64,000 nucleotides of DNA. Source: Inia geoffrensis (taxonomy: Eukaryota; Chordata; Mammalia; Artiodactyla; Iniidae). The translations under genes and the position numbers were made by a program. Below, piece by piece: positions 34,926 to 47,200 of the stretch (positions within the stretch are counted from its first letter, which is position 1; each line of letters starts with the position of its first letter). The notes beneath the pieces are model-generated. The model did not search any database and had not been told where the DNA came from. It saw nothing but the letters and a program-made list of their open reading frames with translations. The DNA lies in contig CM070903.1 in NCBI GenBank assembly GCA_036417435.1, forward strand, positions 85,222,001 to 85,286,000, given 5' to 3'.

Positions 34926-35573
34926 ACTTAAAGAAATCATGAAAGTCAAAACATTTTAAAAAGAATCTTGAATAGGATAAAGTCTTTCCAGGCAAAAACT
35001 AAAACCAGAAGCTACAAAGGAAAATCTTGACAAATTAAGCTACGTAAGAGGCAAAAACTTATATGCAGAAAAAAGGAAAAATTAAAACTCAAAAGGTAAA
35101 TACATTTCAAAACATGACACAAGACTAATTTCCTTGGTGTATAAAGAGTGTTTACAGATCAATAACAATGGAAAAAGAAATGGGCAAAGGACATGAATAC
35201 ATAGGGAAAAAATTCAAAGTCCAGTAAATATATGAAAAGACGCCAAACGATGATATATCATTTTTCATTATCAGACTGTCCAACATTTAAAACTTTGATA
35301 ATACCCAGTGTTGGAGAAGTTATAGGAAAACCAGCACTCTCATACACTGTTGGTAAGAGTGTAAATTAGTACTATCATTTTAGAAGAGAATTTGTAACAG
35401 CTTTCAAAAATTTAAAATAAGTATATGACTTGATCCAACAGTTCCACTTCTAGGAATTTATTTTAATGATAAACTCATACAAATGAACAAAGAATTATAT
35501 GTACAGATGTTCATTTTAGGATCACTTTTAACAGGAAAACAAGTAGTGAGAAATGGGAAACAACCTAAATGTC
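34926..35573 (+). mobile_element. Old L1 fragment, sense (left part)
   Basis: A diverged ORF2 C-terminal region with typical landmarks, for example TCATACACTGTTGGTAAGAG and GATCCAACAGTTCCACTTCT. It is interrupted by an LTR and resumes at 36080. Confidence 0.7.
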
Positions 35574-36071
35574 TGTGGTAGTGTAAAAATTTATCCCCAA
35601 ATTGAGACTCCTTCCTTCAAAGAGTGGAGTCAAATTACCTTCTCTTTAAGTGTGGGCTGTACTAATGACTCAGTATATAGAATGTGGTGGAAGTGATGCT
35701 CGTTGACTTTCAAGACTATGTTATAAAAAGCATTTTAGTTTTTTCCTCATTCTCTCTCTTGGGTTATTCACTGTAGAAGCCAGGTGCCATATTGAGAGGA
35801 CACTGAAGCAGCCCAAAGGAGAGACCTGGGTGGCAGGAACTGAAGCCTCCTGCCAACAGCCATGTGTGTGAGCCCCTGGGAGGTAGACTCTCTGGCCCTA
35901 ATCAAGCTTTCAGATGGCTTCAGCTCCAGCTGATGTCTTGGCTGAAACTTCATGAGAGACCTGGAGCGAGAAGAACCCAGCTAAACCACTCTTGAATTTA
36001 CTACCAGAGGGCCATGAGATAATACATGTTTGCTGTTTTAAGCACCTCAATTTTGTTAACGATAGATAACA
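35574..36071 (+). mobile_element. MLT1-like (ERVL-MaLR) solitary LTR
   Basis: It starts TGTGGTAGTG and ends with the MaLR-type text GAGATAATACATGTTTGCTG followed by GATAGATAACA. L1 sequence lies on both sides. No internal retroviral genes accompany it. Confidence 0.6.
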
Positions 36072-37253
36072 AAAATATTAAATATAAAAAGCCGATTGAT
36101 AAAATATTGTACAGACATACAGTGGAACTCTGTGCAGCTATTAAAAATAATATCTTCTGCTTGAGATGTAGAAATCTAGAAAGAGAACTATCCCCACACT
36201 TGCAAGATCAGAAAATCTGGAAAATATGCAAATTCACAACTTTCTGTGGACCCATGAGAGAGCTGAGTTCACCAGGCACCCATATAGCCTGAAGACCAAG
36301 GAAAGACAGGCACCTACAAAGAGATGGAACTCCAAGCACTTGCCTACCTGGAGCAGGCACTGCTATACGCTGGCAAAGAGAGTTCTGCTAAATTTGTGGC
36401 CCAGTGTAGGCTTGCAAGAGAAAATAGAAACCCAGGGGCCACAGATATAATGAATATTTGCATCCACCTACAGGCTTTTCTCCTCCAATGGTCTCACTGG
36501 GCACTCACAAAAAAGATTAGCAAAAGTCCTGAGAAAGCATCCTTGAGGGCATAGCCTGGGGAAGGGGAATATCAGTTGCTGCAGGAAAGACATGAGACAA
36601 GGCTTGGATCCTATTGCCGCATATTTCCAACAGAGCAAAAGTAGAACCAGCTGCCCAAGAACAGGCAATAAACACATCCTTACAGGGCTGGTAAATCCAA
36701 CTGCAGCTGGGGAAAAATAATGGAATAAAAACCAAACCTCTGATCCTGGGAGAGAGGTGGGAATATGTGCTGTGCCCAAAACTGCTGGGGGAGGGTAGAA
36801 ACACTTTGAAGGTCACACCCCCTCAAGACCCAGGGACAGAGTGCCTGCCTGCCTGAGACTTAATCAGAACACAGCACCTCATGGCTCAGTCCCCAGCCCC
36901 AGGCTAACAAGCACTGACTATCAAGTAACAGTGGAGTCTGCTGGGAGAGCTACAAGGGCATGGAGAGACTCTGACACATACCAGGGAAGACCTAAAGCTG
37001 AGAGTGGAGCACACATTGAGAAAAACATTTGGTCAAACAATGCCATACCTTAAACACAGGTAACATTTGAGGCATCTGAAGTATATGGTGTACTTAGGCT
37101 AACTGTAGCAACAACAAACTCAAGGATCTACACAAAGGAGTGAAGACTGCAGGAAATGGTAATCACATAAGTACTGAAGCTTTTTCCCCTCATTATTTAT
37201 GTCTCCTAAAAAGAAAATTGACTATTTAAATATGAAAAGAATAAGAATATGTT
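36072..37253 (+). mobile_element. Old L1/HAL1-type debris
   Basis: Positions 36080-36240 continue the L1 3' region (TACAGTGGAACTCTGTGCAG). Positions 36240-37250 resemble the 5' UTR/ORF1 side of an old L1 or half-L1. No coding capacity remains. Confidence 0.45.
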
Positions 37254-37459
37254 GGGCTTCCCTGGTGGCGCAGTGGTTGGGAGTCCGCCTGCCAATGCAG
37301 TGGACACGGGTTCGTGCCCCGGTCCAGGAAGATCCCCGGAGTGGCTAGGCCCATGAGCCATGGCCGCTGAGCCTGTGCGTCTGGAGCCTGTGCTCCACAA
37401 CAGGAGAGGCCACAACAGTGAGAGGCCCACTTACCGCAAAATAATAATAATAATAATAA
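37254..37459 (+). mobile_element. CHR-type SINE, short form, with internal deletion and AAT tail
   Basis: It has the GGGCTTCCCTGGTGGCGCAG head and B box. About nine bases (the CACATGCCG part) are missing after GAAGATCCC, and the tail has become an (AAT)n microsatellite at 37439-37459. Confidence 0.9.
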
Positions 37460-37770
37460 AGCGGTTAATCCATCAAGAGGACATACCAATCCTAAATATT
37501 TACACATCAATAACAGAGTTTTGGAATACACAAAGCAAAAACAGAACTGCAAAGAGGAATAAACAAATCCACAATTTAATCTGATATTTCAACACCTCTC
37601 TTGTAAGAACTGATAAAACAATAAAGAAAAAATCAGTAAGAATATAGAATACTTGAACAACACTGTCAACCAATTTAACCTAATAACATTTATAGAACAC
37701 TGAATCCAACAACAAAAGAATACACACATTCTTCTTAAGTTCACATGGAACATTTAACAAGACAGACCAT
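37460..37770 (+). mobile_element. Old L1 ORF2 fragment (endonuclease side)
   Basis: The text resembles diverged L1 ORF2, including CATTTATAGAACACTGAATC and TTCACATGGAACATTTAACA. It is interrupted by LTR-like sequence at 37771. Confidence 0.55.
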
Positions 37771-38215
37771 TGTTATGGGCTGAATTGTGTTCCCCCCTGC
37801 TGTTTGGTCCCATCCTGTTGATGGTGATGCTCTTGCCTAGGAACTAGGAACACCTGAGGCACTCACCAAGCTTGTGGGGCCAGTGTTGTGGCTGTACTAG
37901 CCTGTGTGGTTCTTATAATGATTGCAGTACACAATTCAGCTAGAAACCATCAGGGAACTTTGAGGAACAAGATTTACTACTCATAGGTCCTGGAGGGTAC
38001 GCAGCACACTCAAGGGCCATGAAGCAAGGTCACAGGTTGAGAGAGAGAGAGCGCAAACCTGGGGCTCTGCCTTTGTTAGGGCCCAAGGGTGGGGTGTTTA
38101 GGGTTTCACAGGTTCACTCTTTATTGGCTAATTTAAAGCATAAGAGAGGGAATTAGGGAATGGAAAGGGAGAAGCTAAAAGAATGTTGAAGAAGAAAGTT
38201 GGGGGGCTAATAATA
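37771..38215. mobile_element. LTR-like insertion (family unresolved)
   Basis: It begins TGTTATGGGCTGAATTGTGT, the usual start of MLT1-type LTRs, then changes into other LTR-like text (CACCAAGCTTGTGGGGCCAG). L1 text resumes at about 38216. Confidence 0.4.
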
Positions 38216-38745
38216 CCTGATTTCAAGGTTTATTGTAAAGTTACAGCAATCAAGGCAATTTGATCTTGACATAAAGATAGAAAGTTATATCAATGGAACA
38301 GGATAGACCCATATACATGTGGACAACTGATCTTCAACAAAGGTACAAAAGCAATAGAGTGAAGAAAGGATAATTTTTTCAGCAATGAGCTAATCCACAT
38401 CTCAGATCATATGGAATTCTCAATAAGAGATTTCTCATCCAAAACCCTTAAGGCCAGAAGGCAGTGAGATGATATATCAAAGTGCTGAAAGGAAAAAGAC
38501 TGTCAATTAAGAATTCTATATCCACAAAACTGTCCTTCAAAACTGAAGGAGAAATTAAGACATTCCAGATAAACAACTGAGATAATTTGTCACTAACAAG
38601 CCTTCCCTACAAGAAATGCTAAAAGGAGTCCTTCAGAAATGAAAGGTTACTAGACAGTAACTCAAATCCACATGAAGAAATAAAGAGCACCAATAAATGT
38701 AACTACATAGGTAAATATAGAAGACATTATAAATATATTTTTTTG
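38216..38745 (+). mobile_element. Old L1 fragments, sense
   Basis: ORF2-like text (ATGGAACAGGATAGACCCAT at about 38296) is followed by ORF1-end-like text (CTAAAAGGAGTCCTTCAGAA at about 38619). The order shows rearranged or separate old copies. Confidence 0.55.
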
Positions 38746-39113
38746 TTTGTCATAGTCAGCTCTGGCTACTGTAACAAATTACCATAGACTGAATGACTTA
38801 AACAACAGATTTATTTCTCACAAGTTTGGAGACTGGGAAGTCTGAGATCAGGGTGCCAGCATGGTGGCATTGTGGTGAGGGCCAACTTCCTGGCTTGTAG
38901 ACAGCTGCTTTCTCACTATATCCTTACGTCGTGGAGAGCAGAGAGAGAACTAGCTCTCTTCCTCTTCCTATAAGGACACTAATCCCATCATGAGGGCTCC
39001 ACCCTCATAATCTAATTACCTCCCAAAGTCCCCACCTTCAAATACCACCACATTAGAGCTTCTGTATATGAATTTTGAGGGAACACAAACATTTCCTCTA
39101 TAGCATTGTTTGT
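38746..39113 (-). mobile_element. MLT1 (ERVL-MaLR) LTR, antisense
   Basis: Plus-strand landmarks are the complement of MLT1: TGTAACAAATTACCATAGAC, TGAGGGCTCCACCCTCATAA and the terminal CTATAGCA. No internal genes accompany it. Confidence 0.7.
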
Positions 39114-39864
39114 AAATCCTTTTTCTCTTATCTGATATAAAAGACAGCTTCATAAAGCAATCATTATAAACCCATGATGGTGGGTATACAATGAATAAAG
39201 ATGTAATTTATATGGCAATAATAGCAAAAAGGAAGGGGAGACAATGGAAATAGATAGAAGCAAAGTTTTTATATACTATTGAAGTTAAGATAGTATTAAT
39301 CCAAACTAGATTGCTATAGGCTGAGATGTACAGTAATCTTCAGGGCAACCACTAAGAAAATAACTCCCCAGGCCCCTCCAGTCAGGCTTATCACCACTCA
39401 AGAGATTTTGCTCCTGTGGCCAGCAAAAAGGGCCCAGGCTTTGGGGCCAGACAAGCCATGATGCAAATATTAGCCTGTTACGTGATACTGGGTGGTTCAT
39501 TTTCCACATCAGTAAAGTGGAGATTTAAAAAATCTACCCTGTAGAGGTGCCATATGAAGTACACAGTGTCAGGCACATAATAGGGAGTCCTTATATGGAA
39601 ACCATTATTATTGCTATTATTATTATTATTATTATTGCTATTCTCCAACTACCCAGATCCTCTATGACTTTCAGTCTCTCCAAGGTTCAACCCTTACAAA
39701 GTCATCTCTGACTCTTCCTTTCCTCATCTAGTTTATTTCTAAGTAGCAAACAATTGATCAGTCACTCTCTAGCTATTTATATCAATAAATGTTGTTTCTC
39801 AATTAGGCAGTAAGCATCTTACAAACATATATTCTAGTCCAGAGCACCTCTTCAACTGTAGTAC
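39114..39864. other. Intergenic stretch with ATT microsatellite
   Basis: It contains an interrupted (ATT)n run at about 39603-39640 and possible L2-like text at 39650-39850. No gene is seen. Confidence 0.5.
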
Positions 39865-40105
39865 AGCATAGTGCTTAAAATCCTAGACTTTCAAGCCAGA
39901 CTGGATTCATAGCCCAGCTTCTTCATTTATTATCTAAGTGATTCTGGGCAAGTCACTTGACCGCTCTATGCTCAGTTTCCCCATCTGTGAAATGGGACAA
40001 CAATAATACTGTAGTGCCCACATAGAGTGGCTGTGGGGCTTAAATGGAATAAGAAGAGTGTCTGGCACAGAGTATCTGCTTAATTATTGTCTGTTGAATA
40101 AATTG
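39865..40105 (+). mobile_element. MIR SINE (ancient), sense
   Basis: Clear MIR landmarks in order: TTCTGGGCAAGTCACTTGAC, CAGTTTCCCCATCTGTGAAA and TGTTGAATAA near the end. Confidence 0.85.
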
Positions 40106-40489
40106 ACTCAAAGTCCAGAATTCTAGATAGCAAGTAGCTGAAATTAGGTCAACTGACACAAATTAATCTTCACCTTCCACCATAAAAATTCAATTTGGAA
40201 ACACACCCCTTGCTTTGGTAAATTTGCTTGATTACAGCAACGTAGTAAGATAAAATAGTTGCCAAAGTTGTTTTTCAGGAAATGGTTTGAGACTAAACTG
40301 AAAGCCCTAAACCTAGTAATCAGGAGGGTATCCTGATAAACTGCCTATATGTGTGTTCCTCACGGGGACTCACAGCTCTGGGAAAGAGACCACCATTGTT
40401 TTGTCTAATTAATAGAGGAAGGAGATAAGACATGAAAAGGTTGCCTTTTGAAGATATTCAATATTATTTGTGTTCCAGGAAAACCACCC

Positions 40490-40620
40490 GGGAGTAGTCG
40501 TTATTATCCCTGTTATACAACAGAAGAAACCGAGGCTCAGAGAGGTTACTCAAGGTCATACAGCCGGTGAGTTGGCAGGGCCAGATTCAAACCCAGATCT
40601 CCCTGGTTCCTGAGGTCACA
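40490..40620 (-). mobile_element. MIR SINE (ancient), antisense
   Basis: The MIR complement is seen as GAAACCGAGGCTCAGAGAGG and CATACAGCCGGTGAGTTGGC. It lies about 650 bp upstream of the LAMP3 start codon. Confidence 0.8.
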
Positions 40621-41246
40621 CTCCCCCCATCCCCACAAGGTGAAGTTCCCAGGTGAGACTGCCTTGAGCAGAGAACAGGGCTGCCTCAGACTTCTTGTGA
40701 AAACACACAGAGACAGACAGCACTCTACCCATTGTGTTTTGAGTCATGCTCACCCTCAGGACTGAGGGACTGGTTTTCTCCTGGCTGAGAAGGGTCTCTG
40801 GGTTTACAGAAATGTACTCAAGATCTTAGAGAAAAATGGAGACCCAACTTACGAGAGACAGAAGCAGGCACTGCCACAGATCCACCACCTCTTGTGCAAA
40901 ATGATCTCAGATGCCCTTCACCTTGGCTGGGGGACATGCCCCATCCCCCATCCCGTTGCTCACAAACACTAAAGGCAGAGATGAAAGTGCCTGCCTTCAC
41001 ACAAGAGCCACTTGTGGTTTCCCTCCCCACTCAGCGCACCACTTGGGAGGGCCTTTCAGTTACTTCTCATAACGCAAGTGACTTTGTTTTCTCTGCCACA
41101 AGTAATAAGGGGCAGAAGGAAGTGTCTACTTTGTTGCCAGAGCCTGCCCTGGAATTAGCCTTGCACCATTCGGAAGACCCAGCCTTGCTGAGCGCTGAGC
41201 CTAGCAGCCTCTTGGCGAGACAACGATACTCCCTGGCTCCCCAGTC

Positions 41247-41295
41247 ATGTCCTGGCAGCTCCCTGCAGTCATGGTGCTCTTCGTGTCCCTGGCCG
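41247..41295 (+). CDS. LAMP3: LAMP3 exon 1, signal peptide
   Basis: ATG at 41247 opens MSWQLPAVMVLFVSLA, which matches the human pattern, and the exon ends with one base before GTGAGT. That base joins TG of exon 2 to make Val. No other ATG gives a signal peptide that reads into exon 2. Upstream sequence to about 41000 is a candidate 5' UTR and promoter with no TATA box I can assign. Confidence 0.93.
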
Positions 41296-44200
41296 GTGAG
41301 TGACACACATGACTTTCCATGGTGACCCTGCCGCATCTGGTCCTATTAAATGTAAATGCATTCTAGTGCCAGTGACCAAGGTGGGACAGGACAGATTGGA
41401 GATAGCTGTAGTGGCTTCAGCTACTGTGGGTATTTGACTTGGGAATGCCTCTTTATTACCTTACATGTGGAGCACACCTTCATTTTTTTTTCCAGAGGCT
41501 TTCACACTTTGGACTTGTTTTCCTTGAGTCAGGCAGAGTAGGTGTCAACCCTGGAAGACAGTGACACTGCCCCTGGTTCCCAAATGGTCTGTAGGCACCT
41601 GATTAGGGAGAGTTTGTACAAATCTCTTCGACTTAAGAGATGGAGAACTGAGCCAGGGCTTAGAAATGGGGTTCTTGCCAAGAGCCTGGGGAAATCATGT
41701 CATGCCTTGCTGTTTCTGCTTTTCTTAAATGGAGCGCTATGTGTATATTATGTAACAGTGAGTTATGAAGATGAACGAGACGTGGTCTGACAAACTGCCA
41801 TCTCAGAAAGATGTAAGCCAGGGCATCAAAGATTTCTTGTTTCATTACCAGTATAGGTCAGATCAAAGAGACTGTCTGGGAAGCTGAGATTTTAATGATT
41901 GTTTTATGTCTGTGCCACCTGCTTTCACCAAGAACATTTTCTCCCTAGGACGTTGAGTCCTCTTATGTGCTTTATCAAGTTTGCTGGTTGTTTCACAATT
42001 CCTCCTACTACCACTGACTTGAACATGTGAGGGAACTAGCTCTGTCCACATGGCCTCACTAACACGCTCAAATGGGAGACACAGCTGCACTTGAGTGTAA
42101 CATGAATTGTCATGAAAGTTGGGTGAAAGGTCAGGCCAGCTACCCTAATCCAGGCTGTTTTTCTTTGTGCCACACTTTCAGAATTAGAGTTTCACATTCT
42201 TTTGGAGGCAAAATGAAAAATAATCATTATATTTAGCAGAGCAAGCCAATAAAAGAGCAGAAGGTCTCAATGTAGCAGTAACCCTCAGTGACCTGTCTGT
42301 GGGCGCCAATTCAATGGCTGGCAGACGACTGGTGGATTCAGGAGGGCAATGAACGTGTAATAAATGCACAGGCAGGTGGAAAGGAAATGCCCATGTTGCC
42401 CTTCGTCTCTGAGCTGTACATTCTTAGAGGTGAACATGGACGCTCAGCTAACAAATGGCAGCCCTGAGATTTGCACCCAGGAAGTTCACCTTCGGGGTCC
42501 ATGCTCTGCACTTCTGCACTATACTTCTGCATGCATATGTTCAAGAAATACTTGTTGAATTGCATGTGAGCAAAAACCATTTGACATTTTGCTTGGAGAG
42601 ACATAGCTTTTAGGCAAGCTAACTATGTAATCTTTATCCAGTCACTTTGCTTACCTCATCTCAAATTCGAACCCCATAAAATGAGGAGATTTAAGTTTGT
42701 ATCAGTTAAGTTTAGGTTCAGCTGCACATAAGAGACAAGCACCAAATAGTGAATTAAACAAGATAAGTGTTTGTTTCTGTCTCAAGTGAAAACAAGTCCA
42801 GAGGAATTCAGACCAGGTCTGTGTGGGGACTCATTCTTTTGGACCCACCATCCAATGTGTGACTTCCACCTGCAAGGTCTCCTCATGGTTCTAGATGTCT
42901 GCTGGAGCTCCAGCCATCACATACACATTGCAGGCTGATTAAAGGAGGAAACAGGAAGGCAATAGAGAGGCCCCCTAGGTGACTGAGCTCCCTTCAAGCA
43001 GCCTTCCCAGAGGCCCACATAACCCTACCACTTCTATTGCTTTGGCTTGAACTCAGTCACATTCCTACCCATCTGGAAAGGAGGCTTAGAGATGGGGGGC
43101 TTTATTCCATGCAGCAAGTGCTCAGCTTAAACTCATGGCTCAGTTACTAAGGAAAAAGGAGAGACTGGATTTTGGTGTAGTCAGCCAGCAGTCTGTGACA
43201 CAGGGCTAGAGCCCCTTCTGCTCAAGGGTTTTCTTTGAGCCTCAAGTCCCACAGAAAACTGACAGAGGCAGGACTTACATCTCTCTGCTAAAAGGCCTAA
43301 GAGTAAACTGTGAAACTGTGAGCAGAATCTTGTCAAGGGCCCACCCCTGCTGCCCCACAAATCCAGAAACCGCCTTCATGCCGCATCCAGCTAGGGCTAC
43401 CTCTGCTGCCCGGGGAGGTGCCAGAGAAAGTGCTCAGGAGTTAAGCTCGACTCCCTGCCCCTGGACATGGCCACAGCACTCCATCTACTCCTCAGCTGTG
43501 CTCCTTAGAGCTCTGCAAAAGGTAGCCTCTGAGACCTGCCAGGTCTGCTCCCTGCTGGCCCTCCCCCGACCCCTCCTCACACCCTCCCAAGCTCCCATGA
43601 TGCTGACTCTTTGCTGTTCTGCAGAGTCATTCCAGGCTCTGAAGCCCCATGCCTTTACACATACTCTTTCTCCTGCCTGTGGGATGCCATCTACTTTCCT
43701 GTCTGCCTGAAGAATTTCTCCTTGTGATGTATTCCCCACCTCACCCCATAGCATTCAGGGCCTACTTCAGTAATAACACCTGGGCTCTCCTGGTGGTGCA
43801 GTGGTTGAGAATCCACCTGCCAATGCAGGGGTTCCGGGTTCAAGCTCTGGTCCAGGAAGATCCCACATGCTGCGGAGCAAGTAAGCCCGTGCACCACAAC
43901 TACTGAGCCCGTGAACCACAACTACTGAGCCCACGTGCCACAACTACTAAAGCCCGTGCCTAGAGCCCGTGCTCCTCAATAAGAGAAACCACCGCAATGA
44001 GAAGCCCATGCACCGCAACAAAGAGGGGCCCCCGCTCACCGCAACTAGAGAAAACCTGCACATAGTAACAAAGACCCAATGCAGCCAAAAATAAATAAAT
44101 AAATTTATTAAAATAATCATAATAACACTTGTCACACTGAGGAGTGTAGTCCATTTCTGTGTCTGCCTCACAAGGCTTTGCGCTCCTGAGAACAAAGACC

Positions 44201-47200
44201 TAACCCCGGTGCCTGGCCTGGAGCTTGGCTCAGAAGAGGCGCCTCTGGATCTGCTGGATTGGGTGTGGCGGGGAAACCCAACTAAGGCTCTCTGGGAAGG
44301 CCCGACTGTCTGGGAAATGCCTAAAGAAGCAGTCCTTGTGTGGTCACTGGCTTTCCCACGGCCTGGCCGATGGGTTATCTCTCACTCCTCCTGCGAGTTG
44401 TAGGGAAACCAAAACCTTCTCACGCCCCTCCCTGCCGTTCACCATCTAGAGGGATACAAACAAAGGGTTAAGGCTCTGGGGTACTCATTTGCTGAGTCTC
44501 TTGAACCCTGGAGAGGAGATGCTGAGGTTCTGGGAGTGGGAGCTTCGCAAATCAGCGTGTGGACTTCAGGCTGTGTTCTCCTGAGTAGAAGGAGAACTGA
44601 GAGAGTCTGAGCTGTGCCCTGCCCTTGCTTCTGCCCACTGCCCACTTTATGGTTTTCAGACAGACCAGTGAACTTGACTAAACCTCTAGGCCAAAGATCC
44701 CATTGAAAAACTATGACCCAGTTTTGACCAAGATTGGTCATATGTGTGTGGTCATAAACATAGATTTTATAAAACAGAGTATTTTTCAGAGTATTATTTC
44801 CATTGAGTACCTAACAAACATATGAACTTTCTGGGATGTATTTCAATGCACAGCATAGCTACCTCTGTCAAATTTCCATCTAACTGCCTGCCCATCTTTT
44901 ATACCCCACACTCCTACAGGGAGATGAGGAGAGGAGGGGAGGGACCAGAGTGGAGAAGGAGGAGAATATTAGAACAATATTTCCCAGACTTGTTTAATTG
45001 TAACACACTCTGTTACTTTCAGTCACTTTTGGTCCTGCCACCTACCAGCCCAGGCTCCTGTCCGCCTCAAGGTCACATACCATATGGAGACACCATCACC
45101 TCCAGGCACCTCACAAAGACTTCCTATATACCGAGCACACTTGACAGTGTACCATGAGTCTTCTTGTCCTGTTTGGGGTGCTGTGCGTTCATGAATGGCC
45201 AATGTGCTTTTTTCCCTTACTTGAGTTCATTCATCACTGCTGAGAGAGGAGTCCTAATTGCATTATGAGGAAGGCTCCCCCTTTGAAAGGGTGTGCTACT
45301 CCGTTGAGGAAATTCTACTCAGTTGAGAAGATTTGCTTTAGTTCATAAGCATAAGCTGTACACAGTGGGATTTTATCAAGGACCTAATCTTCCAGGAGAG
45401 CAATAAACATTTTTGTTTCCTAATTTTCAGTGATTTTGCATTATGGTGGTCATGTGAGAGCAAAAGCGTTTCCAGAAATCACAGGCTATTCTCCACCTGC
45501 AACAGTACAGGCCACAGCAAAACCTTCTCTCCTGCAGCCAACGAACCATGTGCCTCAGACAACTTTAGCAGCAAGGTCAACAGATGGGCATGTCACCTCT
45601 CAGATAGCTGTCACAACATCCAACTCTGAGACCCTAACCACACACACAACCATAAAAATTCTAGCAACAGCTTCCCTGGTAACTGCAGACAGCACCCCCT
45701 CCACCAGCCTGACAGCCCACACCCTAGTCACAGACCTGGCCACACCCAACAAGTCACACACAGCTGCTCCAGTCACTGAGGCTACAATCAGCCCCAGCAC
45801 AGGTCCCAGTCCACCACCATCCACCATCACCCCGCCAGCCCACAGAACTGGAGCCAGGCCGTCGACTGTCAGCCACACAACTGGGAAAGCCACCCAACTC
45901 AGTAACCAGACCACCCTTCCAGCAACGTTGTCCACTACACCACACAACAGCACAACCAGTCAGAAGCCTACTCAACCCACCCACACCCCAGGGCCCACCA
46001 ATACAACCCACAGAGCCTCGCCTGCCACCATAGCTCCCAGGCCCACCCTCGCACCCCAGCCATCGTCAGCCAAGACTGGAATTTATCAAGTTCTGAATGG
46101 AAGCAAGCTCTGTATCAAAGCAGAGATGGGGATAGAGCTGACGGTTCAAGACACGGAGTCGGTAAGTCCGGCACAGGACTATTGCACTGCTTCAAAAAGT
46201 TAGAGTGGGGAGTGCCTTGCTGAAAATGAACGTTCCCCTGCATCCTGTATCTTGGAATGAAATAGGTATCTGCGGGCTCCTCTTTCTCCAAGGTGCTCCA
46301 TTACGAGGTGGATCTGTTTTAGAACACGTACAAAAATAGACACTGATAGCGACTGTATGAATGAAGAAAGGCACACACCAAAATTTTAAATATGCACACC
46401 CTCCACTTTTAGCCGCCATGGGCAGAGTGTTGGATGTGGCCAGCATGGACCCCAGCCTGGCCCCGCTCCTCTGGATGACTTCCAGGCCTCAGCAACTTTC
46501 CTGTGAAATGAGAGGTTTGCATTAGACGGTCTTTGTAGTTCCAGCCAGCTGTGACATTAATATGAAAAATCCAGGTTAATGAGAAGATTGGAGGGGGTGG
46601 GAGTGGGGCTTAGATTATTTGCTTTACTGAAAGAATCACTATACAAATTCTTCCTTTTTTTGCACAGTTTTTATGATTTCAAGTAAAACTTCCACATTTG
46701 GTTTTTATTTGAAACAGAAGTACATTAGATAGCAAAACCTTTCCTGTAGCACCCAACATGTTTGCTTGAACAAAATTTAAATTCTACACGGTTTTTCAAG
46801 AATATATCTGCCATGAATTATCTATCAAGGAATTCCTCTCTGTGAGAGCACTCCTTCTTTAAAAAAAATCTTTTAAACAACAGTTTGGAAATGAGAGGTG
46901 TCTTCCAGGGACTTTGAAATTCTCCAGTGAACACCCACTAGCCAGGACTTTCAGGCTCAATTACCAGCCTGTGCTTCTGGTCTCCCGGCTAGGGTTTTCT
47001 TTGACATTCCATTGAGCCAATCTATTTTATTTGGTTTAGGTTTTTTCACCTCAGAAATACTTCAACATCGACCCCAATGCAACCCAATCCTCTGGGAACT
47101 GTGGCTTCCGAAAATCCAACCTTCTCTTGAATTTCCAGGGCGGATTTGTGAATCTGACATTTACCAAGGTGAGGCTGAACTCCTTACACTAACCTGCTCT

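Noticed and set aside
45600..46011. Minus-strand frames of 117 and 85 codons
   Set aside because: They are antisense to the Thr/Ser/Pro-rich stalk of LAMP3. The ACN/CCN codon bias keeps the reverse frames open.
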